Assembly: GCF_021043375.1 (NCBI RefSeq)
Contig: NZ_JAJNDV010000001.1
Span: 525,156-589,155, forward strand
From: Sphingomonas sp. IC-56
GTDB lineage: Bacteria; Pseudomonadota; Alphaproteobacteria; Sphingomonadales; Sphingomonadaceae
Length of the DNA stretch: 64,000 bases
Direction: 5' to 3'
The notes under the pieces are model-generated. The model did no database searches. It saw nothing but the letters and a program-made list of their open reading frames with translations, and was not told the origin of the DNA. The position numbers and the translations under genes were made by a program. Of this stretch, positions 46,465 to 55,601 are shown one piece after another (within the stretch, counting starts at the first letter, position 1; each line of letters starts with the position of its first letter).

Positions 46465-46533
46465 GGCATCTCCTGATCGCCCGGGCGGTCGAACGGCTGA
46501 GCCGCCGGGGTGTTCAATGCAAAGGGCGTCACA

Positions 46534-47307
46534 TCACGCGCCTAACTCGATCCACACCGGCGCATGGTCGCTGGTCTTTTCCCAATCCCGCACAAACCGG
46601 TCGACCTCCGCGGTCTTCAGCCGCTTGGCAGCGGGCGCGTTGCACAGCAGATGGTCGATCCGCAGCCCCGCATTGCGGCCCCAGGCGTTCCGAAAATAAT
46701 CCCAGAAGGTGTAGATGCGCTCGTCCGGATGCATCGTGCGCAGCGCGTCGGTCCAGCCCTGGCCGAGCAGCCGGGCATAGGCCTCCCGCACTTCGGGCGC
46801 GAACAGCGCGTCGTCCACCCAGCGCTCGGGCTTGTACACGTCCAGCTCTGTCGGCATCACGTTGAAATCGCCCGCCAGCACCACCGGCGCGTCCATCCCG
46901 ATCAGCGTCTCGGCGTGCGCGATCAGCCGTTCGAACCAGCGCAGCTTGTAGTCGAACTTCGGCCCCGGCTTGGGATTGCCGTTGGGCAGGTATAGCCCAC
47001 CCACCAGCACACCGTTCACCGCCGCCTCAAGGTAGCGGCTCTGCACATCCTCCGGCTCTCCGGGCAGCCCGCGCCGGGTCTCCACCGGATCGCAACCCCG
47101 CGCCAGGATCGCCACGCCGTTCCAGCTCTTCTGCCCGTGCCACACCGCGCCATAACCCGCGTCGCGGATCGCGGCTTCCGGGAACTTCTCGTCGGGCGCC
47201 TTCAACTCCTGAAGGCACACCACGTCGGGCTGGCTCTCCGCCAGCCAGCGTAGCAGGACGGGCAAGCGTCCATTGACGCCGTTTACATTGTAGGTCGCGA
47301 TCCGCAC
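46534..47307 (-). CDS. xth: Exodeoxyribonuclease III
   Basis: A 257-residue AP endonuclease/exonuclease of the ExoIII group for base excision repair. Motifs are in order: MRIATYNVNGVNGRL, CLQELKAPDEKFP (metal Glu), GLYLPNGNPKPGPKFDYKL, AGDFNVMPTELDVY, RNAGLRIDHLLCN and the catalytic SDHAPVW near the end. It starts with GTG at 47307. It stands as a single gene between the small membrane peptide and an acetyltransferase-like gene. Confidence 0.93.
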   Translation of the reverse strand: MRIATYNVNGVNGRLPVLLRWLAESQPDVVCLQELKAPDEKFPEAAIRDAGYGAVWHGQKSWNGVAILARGCDPVETRRGLPGEPEDVQSRYLEAAVNGVLVGGLYLPNGNPKPGPKFDYKLRWFERLIAHAETLIGMDAPVVLAGDFNVMPTELDVYKPERWVDDALFAPEVREAYARLLGQGWTDALRTMHPDERIYTFWDYFRNAWGRNAGLRIDHLLCNAPAAKRLKTAEVDRFVRDWEKTSDHAPVWIELGA

Positions 47308-47343
47308 CTTGGTTCATACCCTGGCGGCGCGATCGGTTCCGTT

Positions 47344-48444
47344 TCAACGAGCCTCGACGTTCCCGCTGCGCCGCCACACCCCCTTGAGCAGGTTGGCGCC
47401 CATCGCCGGCAGCCCGGGTCGGATGAACAGCCAGTCGCGGATCGCCGGCCCCCGCTGCGCACCCGTGCCCTGCTTGTAGCCGCTGTCACCCGCACCCCAG
47501 TCCACGCTCGCCACGCCATCGCCGATCGCCCGAACCAGGTTGCGATAGTAGAGCAGCTTGCCCGGCGACTGCCTGGCAAAGGCGGGATCATAGCTATTGG
47601 CGATCACATATTTGAGCGCCCCGGCATGGAGGTCGAACGAAAACGCCGCGGGCGCGGCATCGACATGCAGCATCGCCGCCGACAGCATCTGCGCGATCAC
47701 CGGATCGCGCACCGCCGCGCGCCAGAAGGCCCCGTGCCCATCGCGGATGAACTTGGCGCCCGACCCGTCGGTGCGCGTCGCAATCCAGCTCTTGCGTTCC
47801 ACCTCCGCCAGATCGGCGAACGCCGCCTCGCTCCATCCCTCGCCCGACACCACGTCCCAGCGCACCGCACCCAGGCTGCCAAGCTGCTTCTCATGGTATC
47901 GGTTGCTGCGTAGCGTCGAACTTCGTGGCCAAGGCCCCTGCGCCTTCACCGCTGCGAGGTCCAACACGAAGCTGTCCCCCAGGAACCGGTCGAGCACCGC
48001 CCATCCGCGCGCCCGCGCCGCCGCCTTGAGCAATTCCAGCGCCGGATCGCCATCATAGACCGGCCCCAGCCGCAGCCCCCTGGCATGGCTGGCCAGTCCG
48101 TCCAGCAGAGCGCCGGCTTCCTCGACGCCAGCATCCACTCGCATCGGAAAACTGCGAAAGGGCCAGTAACATCCCGGCACGGCCATCAGGCCCAGCCGGC
48201 GCGGCCCCGCTGCCACCAGCGGCAGCGTCGCCACCCGCTCGCCTTCCCGCGTGACGATCAGCGTCCGCGCCTGGCCGCCATACGCCTCCAGCGCGGCGGC
48301 GAACCAGCCATGCCGCAGGAACTGGTGGCTCGGCGCAGCGCCCGCCGCCACCTGGTCGATCTCGAGCGCCAGGCCGTCGACACACTCCAGCCCCAGCGCC
48401 GGGGTCAGGCGCGTGAAACTGGCGGACGGCATCGGCTTGGTCAT
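47344..48444 (-). CDS. GNAT (BioF2-like) acetyltransferase domain protein
   Basis: A 366-residue soluble protein. The central and C-terminal parts look like the acyltransferase fold of the BioF2-like/FemAB group: STLRSNRYHEKQLGSLG, ERKSWIATRTDGSGAKF, FSFDLHAGALKYVIANSYDPAFARQSPGKLLYYRNLVRAI. Such proteins often act in cell-envelope polysaccharide or peptidoglycan modification. No neighbour reveals the substrate. ATG 48444 (MTKPMPSAS) is used; a longer reading adds 70 residues that overlap the divergent gene's promoter region. Confidence 0.75.
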   Translation of the reverse strand: MTKPMPSASFTRLTPALGLECVDGLALEIDQVAAGAAPSHQFLRHGWFAAALEAYGGQARTLIVTREGERVATLPLVAAGPRRLGLMAVPGCYWPFRSFPMRVDAGVEEAGALLDGLASHARGLRLGPVYDGDPALELLKAAARARGWAVLDRFLGDSFVLDLAAVKAQGPWPRSSTLRSNRYHEKQLGSLGAVRWDVVSGEGWSEAAFADLAEVERKSWIATRTDGSGAKFIRDGHGAFWRAAVRDPVIAQMLSAAMLHVDAAPAAFSFDLHAGALKYVIANSYDPAFARQSPGKLLYYRNLVRAIGDGVASVDWGAGDSGYKQGTGAQRGPAIRDWLFIRPGLPAMGANLLKGVWRRSGNVEAR

Positions 48445-48517
48445 GCCGGCACCATAGCCACGGCGGGTTACCAACAGGTTTGACGCGAGGCGTTCGCCGC
48501 CGCCATAACCTGCCCGC

Positions 48518-48976
48518 ATGGAAAGCCCGTATCTCTCGACCGTCGCCGCCACGATCCAAACCGCGATCGCGCCGGTGTTTCTGCTGGCCGGGCTCGGCGC
48601 CATCCTGAACGTCATGGTCGGGCGGCTCGCCCGCATCGTCGACCGCGCACGCAAGCTCGAGCAGCTTCACCCCAGCTCGACCGGGCCCGAGCATGAGCGC
48701 CACGTCATGGAGCTGCGGCTGATCAACCGGCGCATTTCGGTGATCAACACGGCGATCTTCCTGTGCGTGTCCAGCGCGCTGGCGACCTGCTTCGTGGTGG
48801 CCATGATGTTCGTGTCGCGGCTGTTCGCGCTGCACGTCGGCGCGGTCATCGCCGCGGCATTCGTGGTTTCGATGGTGCTGCTGATGGCGTGCCTGATCTA
48901 TTTCCTAATCGAAGTACGCATGTCGCTGGGCGCGATCCATGTGCGTGAGGAATTGCTCGAACTGGACGCCAAGTGA
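48518..48976 (+). CDS. DUF2721 family membrane protein
   Basis: A 152-residue inner-membrane protein with the DUF2721 pattern: IAPVFLLAGLGAILNVMVGRLARIVDRAR, then ELRLINRRISVINTAIFLCVSSALATCFVVAMMFV and a final helix AAFVVSMVLLMACLIYFLIEVRMS. Three hydrophobic segments are seen. Function unknown. It is followed by, and overlaps (GTGA), the DUF4345 gene. Confidence 0.85.
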   Translation: MESPYLSTVAATIQTAIAPVFLLAGLGAILNVMVGRLARIVDRARKLEQLHPSSTGPEHERHVMELRLINRRISVINTAIFLCVSSALATCFVVAMMFVSRLFALHVGAVIAAAFVVSMVLLMACLIYFLIEVRMSLGAIHVREELLELDAK

Positions 48977-49380
48977 CCCCCCCTGCCGAAAAGCGGCTGT
49001 TGCAGGCCGTAATGGTGCTCACCCTGCCGCTGCCCTTCAGTGCTGCGCTGGCCGGCGTGATCGGCGGACCGAGCTTCCTCGGGCACCCGCCCGCGATCCC
49101 CGCCGATCTCGACAGCCACTTCCGCTATGTCTCGGGGCTGTTCCTGGCCATGCTGCTGCTCTTCGCCAGCTGCATCCCGAATGTGGAGCACAAGGGCGGC
49201 CGGACGCGGATGCTCGGCGCCATGGTGATCCTCGGCGGTACCGCACGGCTTTGGTCGCTGGCGAGCGTCGGCTTGCCCTCGCCCGGGCACATCGCGGGGC
49301 TCGGGATCGAGCTGGTCGAAATGCCGCTGCTCCTGCTCTGGCAGGCACGGCTCGCCCGACGGCTGAGCGCCTCCGCCTAG
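48973..49380 (+). CDS. DUF4345 family membrane protein
   Basis: A 135-residue protein with about four hydrophobic segments: LLQAVMVLTLPLPFSAALAG, YVSGLFLAMLLLFASCIP, MLGAMVILGGTARLWSLA and AGLGIELVEMPLLLLWQA. It fits DUF4345, of unknown function. GTG 48973 overlaps the previous stop. Its stop codon overlaps that of the convergent amidase gene by four bases (CTAG-type overlap), leaving no room for a terminator. Confidence 0.8.
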   Translation: MTPPAEKRLLQAVMVLTLPLPFSAALAGVIGGPSFLGHPPAIPADLDSHFRYVSGLFLAMLLLFASCIPNVEHKGGRTRMLGAMVILGGTARLWSLASVGLPSPGHIAGLGIELVEMPLLLLWQARLARRLSASA

Positions 49381-50966
49381 TTGCCGCGCGGCCCCAGATC
49401 GGCCGGCACGCTGGGCCGGTAGGTCGGCACCACCCGAGCATGGCTGGCCTGCTCATAGGCATAGCCGGCGTTCAGCAGCATCTGCTCGGAATACGCCGTT
49501 CCGATGAACGAAAGTCCCGCCGGCAGGCCACCGACCAGCCCCATCGGCACCGTCAGGTGGGGATAACCGGACACCGCCGGCAGTTCGCTGGCCGAAGGTC
49601 CGGTGAACTGGTCGCCATGGGCCGGATCGCTGAGCCACGGCGTCCCATAGGTGGGCGTCACCAGCAGCTGCACGTTACCGGCCTTCAGCATCGCATCGAT
49701 CCCCTCGACGCTCGCCTGCCGCTGCGACTTTGCGCGGGCCGCCAGGTATTCGGGATCGGCCAACCCCTTGGTGCCCTCCGCGCGCACAAAGCCTTCCTGG
49801 CCAAAGAACGGCATCTCGGCCGCTGCATTGGCGGTGTTGAAGGCCATCACCTCCGCCAGCGTCCGGGTCTTCACCGACGCCGGCGTGGTAGCGAGATAGG
49901 CGTTAAGATCGGCCTTGAGCTCGGTATAAAGCACCAGCGATTCCGCTTCCCCCAGCCCTTTCAACTCGGGCAGCTTCACGTCGACCAGCACCGCCCCGGC
50001 AAGCCGTAGCTGTTCCAGCGCCGCATCGAACTTCGCGCCCAGGTCGGCGGCCATTTGCGGGCGCCACACGCCCACCCGCATCCCCCGCAGCACCGTGTCG
50101 GACAGGCCGGCGGCATAGTCGCGGCGGTACCGCCCCGCATCCTTGGTCGCAGCGTCTTCGGCATCGCTGCCCACCATCGCGGAAAACAGGATCGCGGCGT
50201 CCTTGACCGTGCGCGCCATCGGCCCGGGCGTATCCTGGCTATGGCTGATGGGCACGACGCGGGTACGGCTGACCAGCCCCAGCGTGGGCTTCAGGCCCAC
50301 CAGCCCGTTCATTGCCGAAGGGCACACCACCGAACCATCGGTCTCGGTGCCCACCGCCACCGGCGCCAGGCTGGCGGCAACCGCCGCGCCAGAGCCGCTG
50401 GAGGAACCGCAGGAGGTGCGGTCGAGCGCATAGGGGTTCCGGACCAGACCACCGACGGCGCTCCAACCGCTCATGGAGTTGGTGGAGCGGATATTGGCCC
50501 ATTCGCTCAAATTGGTCTTGCCCAGGATCACCGCCCCTTGTGCCCGCAGCTGCGCGACCAGCGGCGCATCGCGGCGCGTCCAATTGTCCTTCAGCGCCAG
50601 GCTGCCCGCAGTGGTGGGAAGCTCACGGGTTTCGATATTGTCCTTGATGAGCACGGGCACGCCGTCGAGCGGCCCCTTGAGCTTGCCGGCCTTGCGCCGG
50701 GCGTCGCTGGCGCGGGCTTGTTCCAGCGCATTCGGACTGATGGCGATCACCGACCGCAGCGTGGGGCCGCGCTGGTCCAGCATCTTGATGCGCTGGATAT
50801 ACAGCTCGGTGATCTCGGCACTGGAGTGTGCCGTAGAGGCCATCATCGCCTGCAATTCGTCGATCGACTTTTCTTCGAACGTGGCAAGCGAAGGCGGAAG
50901 GTCCTGTGCGATGGCAGGTGTGGTGATGGCGAGTGCCGTTGCCAGTGCCCAGGTACCGTGTCGCAT
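49377..50966 (-). CDS. Exported amidase signature family enzyme
   Basis: A 529-residue hydrolase with a signal peptide (residues 1-20, TTPAIAQ). The amidase Ser-cisSer-Lys triad is visible: Lys in DGVPVLIKDNIET, the glycine/serine-rich RTSCGSSSGSGAAVAASLAP, and the nucleophile Ser in GTETDGSVVCPSAMNG. Related exported enzymes hydrolyse peptide or aryl amides; substrate unknown. The C-terminal HLTVPMGLVGGLPAGLSFIG is typical. It stands alone on the minus strand before the efflux operon. Confidence 0.92.
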   Translation of the reverse strand: MRHGTWALATALAITTPAIAQDLPPSLATFEEKSIDELQAMMASTAHSSAEITELYIQRIKMLDQRGPTLRSVIAISPNALEQARASDARRKAGKLKGPLDGVPVLIKDNIETRELPTTAGSLALKDNWTRRDAPLVAQLRAQGAVILGKTNLSEWANIRSTNSMSGWSAVGGLVRNPYALDRTSCGSSSGSGAAVAASLAPVAVGTETDGSVVCPSAMNGLVGLKPTLGLVSRTRVVPISHSQDTPGPMARTVKDAAILFSAMVGSDAEDAATKDAGRYRRDYAAGLSDTVLRGMRVGVWRPQMAADLGAKFDAALEQLRLAGAVLVDVKLPELKGLGEAESLVLYTELKADLNAYLATTPASVKTRTLAEVMAFNTANAAAEMPFFGQEGFVRAEGTKGLADPEYLAARAKSQRQASVEGIDAMLKAGNVQLLVTPTYGTPWLSDPAHGDQFTGPSASELPAVSGYPHLTVPMGLVGGLPAGLSFIGTAYSEQMLLNAGYAYEQASHARVVPTYRPSVPADLGPRGN

Positions 50967-51022
50967 AGCTTCCCCCTAAAGCGCTGAAGCTACAGGGTGA
51001 TTTGCGATTGGCAAGAGGGCCT

Positions 51023-52390
51023 CTAGCGGACCGGCGCCCCTTCCCATCCGCCGCCGAACGCGCGGTAGAGGTCGACCAGCGCAGTGAGGCGGTCCAGCCT
51101 CGCCTGGATCAGCGTCAGGTCCGCCGAGAGGAGCCCGCGCTGCGCATCCAGCTGCTCGATGTACGAGGCGTAGCCGGCGCGATAGCGGTTGCTGGCATGG
51201 ACCAGCGCCTCGGCCAGCGCGGCGCGCTGGGCTCGGACCTCGGCTTCTACCCGGGCCTGGCGATCCACCGCCGCCAAGCCGTCCTCGACTTCGCGGAACG
51301 CCGTCAGCACATTGGTGCGGTACTGGATCGCGGCCTGGTCACGCTGCGAGGCGGCGGTCTCCACCCCCGCGCGCAGGCGCCCACTATCGAAGATCGGCGC
51401 AAGGATGCTGCCGCCCAGCGAGAATAGCGAGATCGGGTCGGCAAGAACGGAGGACAGCGCCACGCCCGCGGTTCCGGTCAGGTTGATGCGGGGCAGGAAC
51501 TGGGCGCGCGCCGATTCCAGCCGCGCATCGCTGGCCGCAATACGCGCTTCCGCCGCGAAGATGTCGGGACGGCGGCGGAGCAGATCGGAGGGCAGTCCCC
51601 CCGGCACCGCTGGCAGCACCAGTTCGGCAAGGGTCCGTCCGCGCGGGATCGCCGCAGGCGCGACGCCAAGCAGCACGCTCAGCGCGTTCTCCGATCGGCG
51701 GATAGCGAGTTCGGTCTGCGGCACGACCTGCGCGGTGGCGCGATATTCGGCTTCGGCCTGGTTGAGCTCCAGGCGCGAGGTGTAGCCGGTCTCCGCACGC
51801 CGCCGGGCAACGCGAAGCGCTTCGCTGCGTGCAGCAAGTGTGTCGCGGGCGACCTGCAAACGGGAGTCCAGCGCGCGCAGCGTCAGGTAGCTGGAGGCTG
51901 TGGTGGAGGCGATCGTCAGGGCGGCGGCGTCGCGTGCGGCTTGCGCAGCGACCGTGCCCAGCCGGGTGGCCTCGCGCGCAGGCCGGTTGCGGCCGAACAG
52001 GTCGAGCTCATAGGCGACGCTCAGCGTCGGCGAGGCCTGAGTCTGCTCGATCGGCGAACCGAGCGCGCCGACCGAGCGAGACTGCGCCGCCGATGCCCCG
52101 GCGCTGACGTCGGGCGACAGCACGGCACGGGCGAGCCGTTCCTGCGCGCGCGCCTCCTCGATCCGCGCGGCTGCGAGGGCGATGTCGGGATTGTTGGCAA
52201 GCGCACGGGCGACCAGGTCGCTCAGCACCGGATCGCCAAACGCGTTCCACCAGCCTGGCTGAACGGCGACACCCGTTCCCCCGGTCTCGCGCCAGCCCTG
52301 CGGCACCTGCGGCCCGGGGGGCGGCGCAGTGCGCGGTCCGGGCCCTGCGCAGCTTGCCAGCAGTAAGGCAAGGATCAGCGCGCGCTTCAC
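51023..52390 (-). CDS. NodT-family outer-membrane efflux lipoprotein
   Basis: A 455-residue outer-membrane factor. The lipobox is LLLASCAGPG (Cys14). Two OEP repeats form the TolC-like channel: the first has LVARALANNPDIALAAARIEEARAQ and YELDLFGRNR; the second has DLLRRRPDIFAAEARIAASDARLESARAQFLPRINLTGTAG and SNRYRAGYASYIEQLDAQR. It completes a tripartite pump with the adaptor and MFS transporter encoded upstream, with ATGA overlaps joining all three. Confidence 0.92.
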   Translation of the reverse strand: MKRALILALLLASCAGPGPRTAPPPGPQVPQGWRETGGTGVAVQPGWWNAFGDPVLSDLVARALANNPDIALAAARIEEARAQERLARAVLSPDVSAGASAAQSRSVGALGSPIEQTQASPTLSVAYELDLFGRNRPAREATRLGTVAAQAARDAAALTIASTTASSYLTLRALDSRLQVARDTLAARSEALRVARRRAETGYTSRLELNQAEAEYRATAQVVPQTELAIRRSENALSVLLGVAPAAIPRGRTLAELVLPAVPGGLPSDLLRRRPDIFAAEARIAASDARLESARAQFLPRINLTGTAGVALSSVLADPISLFSLGGSILAPIFDSGRLRAGVETAASQRDQAAIQYRTNVLTAFREVEDGLAAVDRQARVEAEVRAQRAALAEALVHASNRYRAGYASYIEQLDAQRGLLSADLTLIQARLDRLTALVDLYRAFGGGWEGAPVR

Positions 52391-53535
52391 TGAAGCCCCT
52401 CCACCCGCGCGCGCACCGACATGCCCGGGCGCAGGCGATCGGCCAGCGGCTGGTTGGGATCGATACGGATGCGCACCGCGATGCGCTGCGGGACCTTCAC
52501 GAAATTACCGGTGGCATTGTCCGGGCGGATCACCGCGAACTCCGAGCCTGCAGCGGGCGCAAGCTGTTCGACACGGCCGGTCAGCCGGGCGCCGTCCAAC
52601 GCATCGACGGTGAAGCTGGCGCGCTGCCCTGGGCGCATCTTGCCGGTCTGCGCTTCCTTGAAGTTGGCCGTGACCCACAACATGCGCGGCACCACCGCCA
52701 TCAACTGCGTGCCCGCGGTGACATATTGCCCGCGCCGCACGCCGACCTCGCCCAGCTGCCCGTCGACGGGCGCGCGGATCACCGTGTTGGCAAGATCGAT
52801 CTGGGCAAGGCGCAGCGCGGCCTGCGCGCCCTGCACCCCGGCCTCGAGCCCGCCGCGCCCGACCTGTACCGTGCGCACTTCCTGCTGCGCAATGGTGCGC
52901 GCGGCCAGCGCCTGATTGACGGCAGCCTGCGCCTGGCGAAGCGAGGCCAGCGTCTGGTCGCGCTCGCGCAGCGACACCGATCCGTCGCGGACCAGGTCGT
53001 TGACCCGCGCCATGTCGGCCTGTGCCCGCAGCAACTGCGCCCGGGCATTCTGCACCGTGGCTTCCTGCGATCCGACGCCAGCCGCGCGCGAGGCGGCGGC
53101 CTGGGTGGAATTGGCGAGCTGCGCGCGCTGGTTGGCGACGCTCGCCAGCGCCTGGTCGACACGCTGGCGATAGATGCGGTCGTCGATCCGCGCGAGCACC
53201 GCCCCTGCCCGCACCTGGGCGAAATCCTGTACCGGCACGTCGACGACATAGCCGCTGACCTGCGGGCTGATGATCGTCACCTGACCGCGGACATAGGCAT
53301 TCTCGGTCGACTGCTCGTCGGTGGCGAACGGCCCTGCCCGCAGCGCCATCAGGATCGCGATCGCCGCCGCGAGCAGGATCACGCCCGCAATGATCAGCGA
53401 GCCGGCGCCCGGGCGTGGCGGATGCCAGCGGCGCGCGGCGGGCGCAGGCGGCGGATCGCCGCCCTCTGTCGTGGCGGCAGTCGCCTGGTCCACCGGTTCT
53501 GCTTCCGTGGAGGGCGGCGCCCGTTCAGCCATCAA
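52387..53535 (-). CDS. EmrA-like HlyD family adaptor
   Basis: A 382-residue periplasmic adaptor. An N-terminal tail leads to one membrane helix (SLIIAGVILLAAAIAILMAL, about residues 46-66), then lipoyl halves (ENAYVRGQVTIISPQVSGYV and NTVIRAPVDGQLGEVGVRRGQYV) around a long Ala/Gln-rich coiled hairpin, and a C-terminal beta-barrel. It links the MFS pump to the NodT channel. Start overlaps the transporter stop by ATGA. Confidence 0.92.
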   Translation of the reverse strand: MMAERAPPSTEAEPVDQATAATTEGGDPPPAPAARRWHPPRPGAGSLIIAGVILLAAAIAILMALRAGPFATDEQSTENAYVRGQVTIISPQVSGYVVDVPVQDFAQVRAGAVLARIDDRIYRQRVDQALASVANQRAQLANSTQAAASRAAGVGSQEATVQNARAQLLRAQADMARVNDLVRDGSVSLRERDQTLASLRQAQAAVNQALAARTIAQQEVRTVQVGRGGLEAGVQGAQAALRLAQIDLANTVIRAPVDGQLGEVGVRRGQYVTAGTQLMAVVPRMLWVTANFKEAQTGKMRPGQRASFTVDALDGARLTGRVEQLAPAAGSEFAVIRPDNATGNFVKVPQRIAVRIRIDPNQPLADRLRPGMSVRARVEGLQ

Positions 53536-55193
53536 TTCGCTCCTGCCTGTGCAGCGGCCTTGGCGAGGTTTTCCCGCCGCACCCGCATGATATGTGCCGA
53601 GGCCCAGATGATGGTCCCCGCCGCGATCGCCGCGATCAGCAGGAAAACATCGTTATAGGCCAGGATGTTCGCTTCACGACTTGCTTGTTGCGCCAATATT
53701 GCCGCGCCTTCCGCCTGCCGCAGCGCCGGGTCCACCAGCACGCGGCCATAGGCCCCGGCATTCTGCTGAAGCCGCTGGACGATCTGGGGGTCGGCGGCGA
53801 CCAGGTTCGCGGCGATGTCCGCGCTGTGCACGCGCTCACGCACCACCTGAAAGGTGCCGAGCATCGCGGAGCCGAACAGGCTGCCGATGCTCTGGGTGAT
53901 GCTGAACAGCGCGAAGAAGCTGACGAAGTGCGTAGGGCCGTGGGCCAGGGCGCGGGTGAGCCCGACCATCATCGCCGGGCCGATGAACAGCGCGGCGGCG
54001 AACCCCAACAGCGCCTGGCTGACATACATGTCGTGCGGCCGGGTGAGATTGGTCGAGTTCGAATCGAGCAAGGCCCCGACGCAGATCAGCGCCAGGGAAA
54101 TCAGAATCGGCCGCCCAAGGAAGGTCGGATCGATCGTCCAGGCGCTGACAATCGCGCCCGCCACCGTGCCCAGCAGGATCACGAGGTAGAGCGTGCGGAT
54201 CTGCTCCGGCCCCATGCCCACCACCGTGAGCAGGCCGGAAGCGCCGAGGCTTTGTTCGGACAGTACCACCCGCACCAGGATCGACACGAGCGCGAAGCGG
54301 AGGATGTCGCCGCTCGCCAGCCAGCGCGTGTTGAGCAGCGGGTTGCGGCGGTTGTGCTCGATGAAGAAGGCGATCGGCAGCAGGATCGCCGCGCCGATCA
54401 GCGCCGGCGCGATCCACGGCGCCTCGAACCACCACAAGGTGCGCCCCATGCCCAGCACCGCGACCAGCAGCGCCATGCCACCTGCAAAGAAGGGAAAGGT
54501 GACGAAGTCCATCTTCTCGAACGACTTGATCCGCTGCACCGGCGGCAGCGCCAGCAACCGCACCGCCGCCAGGCAGGCGAGCGCCAGGCCCAGTTCGAAC
54601 AGGTACATGGTCTCCCAGCGTTCGGCATCGAACGCTTCGCTGGGGAACAGCCGGGCAAGCGGGATCGCCGTCTGCGGCAGGGTGATGGCGAAGACGATGC
54701 CCTTCAGCCGGTGCGCCGGGGTCGGCACCTGGATCATGTAGAGGAAGCCGACGGTGCTGCACGCCGCCGCGGCGACTCCGCTGATCGCCCGCACCGCGAC
54801 CGCGGTCGCGAAGTTATGGGTGATGAGGTGCGCGGCGGTGACGGCCACGAACAGGATCAGGAATATCTGCGTGAACAGGCGGATGCCATATTGCTGGCGG
54901 AACTTGATCAGCACCAGGTTCGCCGAGATGTTGGTCATGACGTAGACCGTAGGCAGCCACTGTATCTCTGCCTGGTAGAGCCCCAGCGACCCTTGAAGCG
55001 TCGTCAGATTGGCAGCGACGATCGCGTTGCCGAGCGAGCCGGCCATCAGCACCAGAATCGCCACCACCGCATAGGCCACGCGCCGCCCGGGCGGGTGCCA
55101 GGGCGTGGGCGGCGAGCCGGGAATGGGGGAGCGCTCGTGCGGCGCGGGTTGCCATTCCTCCTGCTGCCCCGCCGGTGCCGTCGCTGTCGCCAT
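53532..55193 (-). CDS. EmrB/QacA-type DHA2 multidrug transporter
   Basis: A 553-residue MFS drug:H+ antiporter with 14 probable membrane helices. Motif-like stretches are NLTTLQGSLGLYQAEIQWLPTVYVMTNI in helices 1-2 and GVAAAACSTVGFLYMIQVPTPAHRLKG in the loop 4-5 region. The usual acidic residue of helix 1 motif D1 is not obvious (IVAANLTTL instead of a Val-Asp). It is the first gene of the efflux operon; no regulator gene lies next to it, so local control is not evident. Confidence 0.88.
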   Translation of the reverse strand: MATATAPAGQQEEWQPAPHERSPIPGSPPTPWHPPGRRVAYAVVAILVLMAGSLGNAIVAANLTTLQGSLGLYQAEIQWLPTVYVMTNISANLVLIKFRQQYGIRLFTQIFLILFVAVTAAHLITHNFATAVAVRAISGVAAAACSTVGFLYMIQVPTPAHRLKGIVFAITLPQTAIPLARLFPSEAFDAERWETMYLFELGLALACLAAVRLLALPPVQRIKSFEKMDFVTFPFFAGGMALLVAVLGMGRTLWWFEAPWIAPALIGAAILLPIAFFIEHNRRNPLLNTRWLASGDILRFALVSILVRVVLSEQSLGASGLLTVVGMGPEQIRTLYLVILLGTVAGAIVSAWTIDPTFLGRPILISLALICVGALLDSNSTNLTRPHDMYVSQALLGFAAALFIGPAMMVGLTRALAHGPTHFVSFFALFSITQSIGSLFGSAMLGTFQVVRERVHSADIAANLVAADPQIVQRLQQNAGAYGRVLVDPALRQAEGAAILAQQASREANILAYNDVFLLIAAIAAGTIIWASAHIMRVRRENLAKAAAQAGAN

Positions 55194-55280
55194 GGGCGCA
55201 TAAAGCGGGAGCGCCTGCTTCGATCCAGTGCCTGATGCAGATTAGCGGTTGCACGGGGTGCATTTGATGAGTGTTTCAAT

Positions 55281-55408
55281 CCTCCCCGGCACGGGGAGGG
55301 GGACCATGCGCCAGCATGGTGGAGGGGGCCCTCCACCAGCGACACGATCTGGGGCAGCCCCTCCACCACCGCCTGACGGCGGCGGTCCCCCTCCCCGTGC
55401 CGGGAAGG
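55281..55408. repeat. 128-bp REP-like palindromic element
   Basis: Outer 25-base arms (55281-55305 and 55384-55408) are inverted copies with one mismatch. Each arm is itself near-palindromic (CCTCCCCGG...CCGGGGAGG type). Inside lies a perfect 9-base inverted repeat GGTGGAGGG / CCCTCCACC (55318-55337) and a further CCCTCCACC copy. Such nested GC-rich structures are common between genes in sphingomonads and probably spread by a REP-type mechanism. No coding capacity. Confidence 0.8.
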
Positions 55409-55585
55409 TTCTGGAGGGTCCAGCCGCCCACTTCCTCCACGCCATTATTTTTTCGGTTCCGCCTGTGTTCTCTTGCCTTTCGCAAAGCCAAGGATTGACC
55501 ATGCGTCGCGGCCGGTGCGGGCGCCGTACCCGTCGCGTGCCCGAACCTTTCCGCCGATTTAACGCTTGTGCCCCGCGGCGCTTTG

Positions 55586-55601
55586 GCACAATTTGTAGTG
55601 G
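55586..55601. promoter_or_regulatory. Candidate NrdR box upstream of nrdA
   Basis: A 16-base site, CACAATTTGTAGTG with one base each side, matches about 12 of 16 positions of the NrdR consensus as I recall it (ACACWATATATWGTGT). NrdR usually binds two boxes about 31 bases apart; a weaker half-match with TTGTG lies at about 55556-55571. About 200 bases separate it from the nrdA start. Confidence 0.45.

Noticed and set aside
55281..55408. Possible CRISPR or integron-like array
   Set aside because: The repeats are inverted rather than direct, no spacers or cas/integrase genes are present.
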